Source of the DNA: DASZQY01 sp036511595
GTDB lineage: Bacteria; Pseudomonadota; Alphaproteobacteria; Rhizobiales; Kaistiaceae
Length of the DNA: 64,000 nucleotides
Direction of reading: 5' to 3'
Assembly (NCBI GenBank): GCA_036511595.1
Contig: DATCBY010000074.1
Span: forward strand, 1 to 64,000
In this document: positions 62,998 to 64,000 of the stretch, piece after piece
How positions within the stretch are numbered: position 1 is the stretch's first letter
Layout: the number at the start of each line of letters is the position of its first letter
Notes under the pieces: model-generated
What the model saw: the letters and a program-made list of their open reading frames with translations, nothing else
The model's database searches: none
Told to the model about the DNA's origin: nothing
Program-made: the position numbers and the translations under genes

Positions 62998-63641
62998 GCG
63001 CCCTGCGCCGTGTCGATCGCCCGGCGGAGGGCGAGGGCCGCGCTGCGCGGCTCAAGCGCGCCGGCAATTGCCGAGACAACGGCAACGCCGGAGGCACCGG
63101 CGGAAATCGTCGCGGCGGCGTTGTCGAGGGTGATGCCGCCGATGGCGATGTAGGGAACCGGCAGCCGCTCGCCGATGATGTGCATGCCTTCAAGGCCGAG
63201 CGGAGCGGCCGCATCAGGCTTGGTCGAAGTGGCAAACACCGGGCCGAGGCCGACGTAGTCCACCACGTCCGGATCGACGGTGTCGATTTCGTCAGGGCTG
63301 GTGACGGACAAGCCGATCAGCGCGTCAGGCCCGAGCAACGCGCGCGCCGCAGCGGGGTGGCCGTCGGACTGGCCGATATGCACGCCGGAAAGTCCCGCCT
63401 CCAGAGTCACTTGCGGACGATCGTTGACAATCAGGGCGACGCCGGTGCCGGCCAGTTCGTCGCGGAGCCAAGCGGCCGTCACCGCCAGCTCGATGTCGGT
63501 CGCATGCTTGTCGCGCAGCTGGACGATCGTGACGCCGCCGGCGACGGCCGCCAGCACCGTCGCGATCAACCCGCGTGGCTGGCTGAGGGCAGTATCGGTC
63601 ACCAACATCAGACGGAGATCGACACCGGGCCTCATACCCAA
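62994..63641 (-). CDS. thiE: Thiamine phosphate synthase
   Basis: A 215-residue TIM-barrel enzyme that joins HMP diphosphate and thiazole phosphate. VTIVQLRDKHATDIEL, LIVNDRPQVTLEAGLSGVHIGQSD and YVGLGPVFATSTKPDA carry the substrate and diphosphate contacts. The ATG at 63641 overlaps the end of thiM by 10 bases; an in-frame ATG two codons on is equally possible. Confidence 0.94.
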   Translation of the reverse strand: MGMRPGVDLRLMLVTDTALSQPRGLIATVLAAVAGGVTIVQLRDKHATDIELAVTAAWLRDELAGTGVALIVNDRPQVTLEAGLSGVHIGQSDGHPAAARALLGPDALIGLSVTSPDEIDTVDPDVVDYVGLGPVFATSTKPDAAAPLGLEGMHIIGERLPVPYIAIGGITLDNAAATISAGASGVAVVSAIAGALEPRSAALALRRAIDTAQGA

Positions 63642-64000
63642 TTGATCCTGGCGGCGAGGGTCGCGTCGTCGATCGCGGCGAGGGCGTCGATGAGGGCGAC
63701 GGCGAAGCTGCCCGGTCCCTTGGCGCCTGGCAGCGCGATTTCAGCGGCAACGCCGATGGTAGCGAGGCCCGCCGCCGCCGCTTCGAACGCCGGCAGTCCG
63801 GCGCCAAGGAACGCTCCGATGAGTGCGGTCGCCGAGCAGCCCGTGCCGGTGACGCGGGTCAGCATGATGTCGCCGTTGGCGAGACCCGCGAGGCGGTTCC
63901 CGTCGGTGATGTAGTCGACCGCACCGGTGACGGCGACCACCGCTCCGGTTGCCCGGGCGAGCCGCTCGGCTGCGTTGATGGCAGCGTCCGAGCCCCTGGT
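63632..64000 (-). CDS. thiM: Hydroxyethylthiazole kinase (5' end outside the window)
   Basis: The last 122 or so codons of a thiazole kinase of the ribokinase superfamily. RGSDAAINAAERLARATGAVVAVTGAVDYITDG and the catalytic TRVTGTGCSATALIGAFLG are present and in order. The gene is cut by the window edge. It overlaps thiE, so thiM-thiE-thiD form one salvage operon. Any TPP riboswitch would lie upstream, outside the window. Confidence 0.92.
   Translation of the reverse strand, partial: TRGSDAAINAAERLARATGAVVAVTGAVDYITDGNRLAGLANGDIMLTRVTGTGCSATALIGAFLGAGLPAFEAAAAGLATIGVAAEIALPGAKGPGSFAVALIDALAAIDDATLAARINWV

Noticed and set aside
62194..64000. TPP riboswitch for the thi genes
   Set aside because: The upstream end of thiM is outside the window and no thi-box-like sequence lies between the overlapping genes.
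1..64000. Prophage, transposon, CRISPR array, tRNA or rRNA
   Set aside because: No integrase, transposase, phage structural gene, terminal inverted repeats, spaced direct repeats or cloverleaf sequence was found on inspection of the gaps.

Overview
The window is about 64 kb of GC-rich, densely coding chromosome-like DNA. The families present (Liv-type ABC importers, a pcaL fusion, a FeeM-like acyltransferase, CelD-like acyltransferases, a cupin/AraC regulator) and the high GC third codon positions suggest an alphaproteobacterium, probably Hyphomicrobiales. That placement is an inference from gene content. I found no rRNA, tRNA, CRISPR array, integrase or insertion sequence.

Layout. (1) About 0.16-11.9 kb, all on the minus strand: an importer and catabolic block. 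It reads from a Tat-exported solute-binding protein through LivG, LivF, LivH and LivM to an unusual M24 (pita-bread) hydrolase, then a LysR regulator, two cyclase-family hydrolases, an SDR, a 3-hydroxyacyl-CoA-dehydrogenase-like enzyme, a cupin and a beta-keto acid cleavage enzyme (BKACE). (2) 12.4-18.8 kb, plus strand: a ThDP-dependent enzyme, an FAD-linked 2-hydroxyacid oxidase, a frameshifted cupin, an aldehyde dehydrogenase and an Ldh-family dehydrogenase. (3) 18.8-23.3 kb, minus strand: SDR, MarR, a second ThDP enzyme and a second aldehyde dehydrogenase, behind a perfect 8-4-8 inverted repeat. (4) 23.5-31.5 kb: a LivM fragment, then a complete protocatechuate branch (pcaB, pcaL, a CoA-transferase pair, pcaF, pcaH, pcaG) divergent from an IclR-type pcaR, with a dyad-plus-half-site operator between them. 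A lactonase-like SMP-30 gene follows.

(5) 32.6-45.8 kb, mixed housekeeping and signalling genes: a beta-CASP nuclease, a tiny secreted His-rich protein, a GGDEF-EAL protein, a FeeM-like N-acyltransferase, an aldo/keto reductase, a nucleoside hydrolase, a DMT transporter, a sulfite-oxidase-like protein with a flavin reductase, an epimerase, a methyltransferase and a fructokinase. (6) 46.0-52.0 kb: a cell-surface-like locus with tandem CelD-like acyltransferases, an opposed FAD oxidoreductase, a half-length adenylation domain without its ATP loop, and a polysaccharide deacetylase. (7) 52.0-56.0 kb: a sugar-acid module (FAH-family enzyme, altronate/galactarate dehydratase, ribokinase, tautomerase). 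(8) 56.1-64.0 kb: pyruvate carboxylase, a frameshifted ChaC-like gene, a GFA protein, a frameshifted AraC regulator and thiD-thiE-thiM (thiM runs off the end).

How the parts may work together (inference): blocks 1-3 look like uptake and side-chain processing of one or more aromatic or hydroxy-/keto-acid compounds. 2-Hydroxyacid oxidation, ThDP decarboxylation and aldehyde oxidation would yield an aromatic acid that enters the pca block. The BKACE-dehydrogenase-cyclase set looks like a separate, unassigned pathway for a lactone- or amide-type substrate. Three genes carry indels that look either recent or like assembly errors, and should be checked before any is called a pseudogene.
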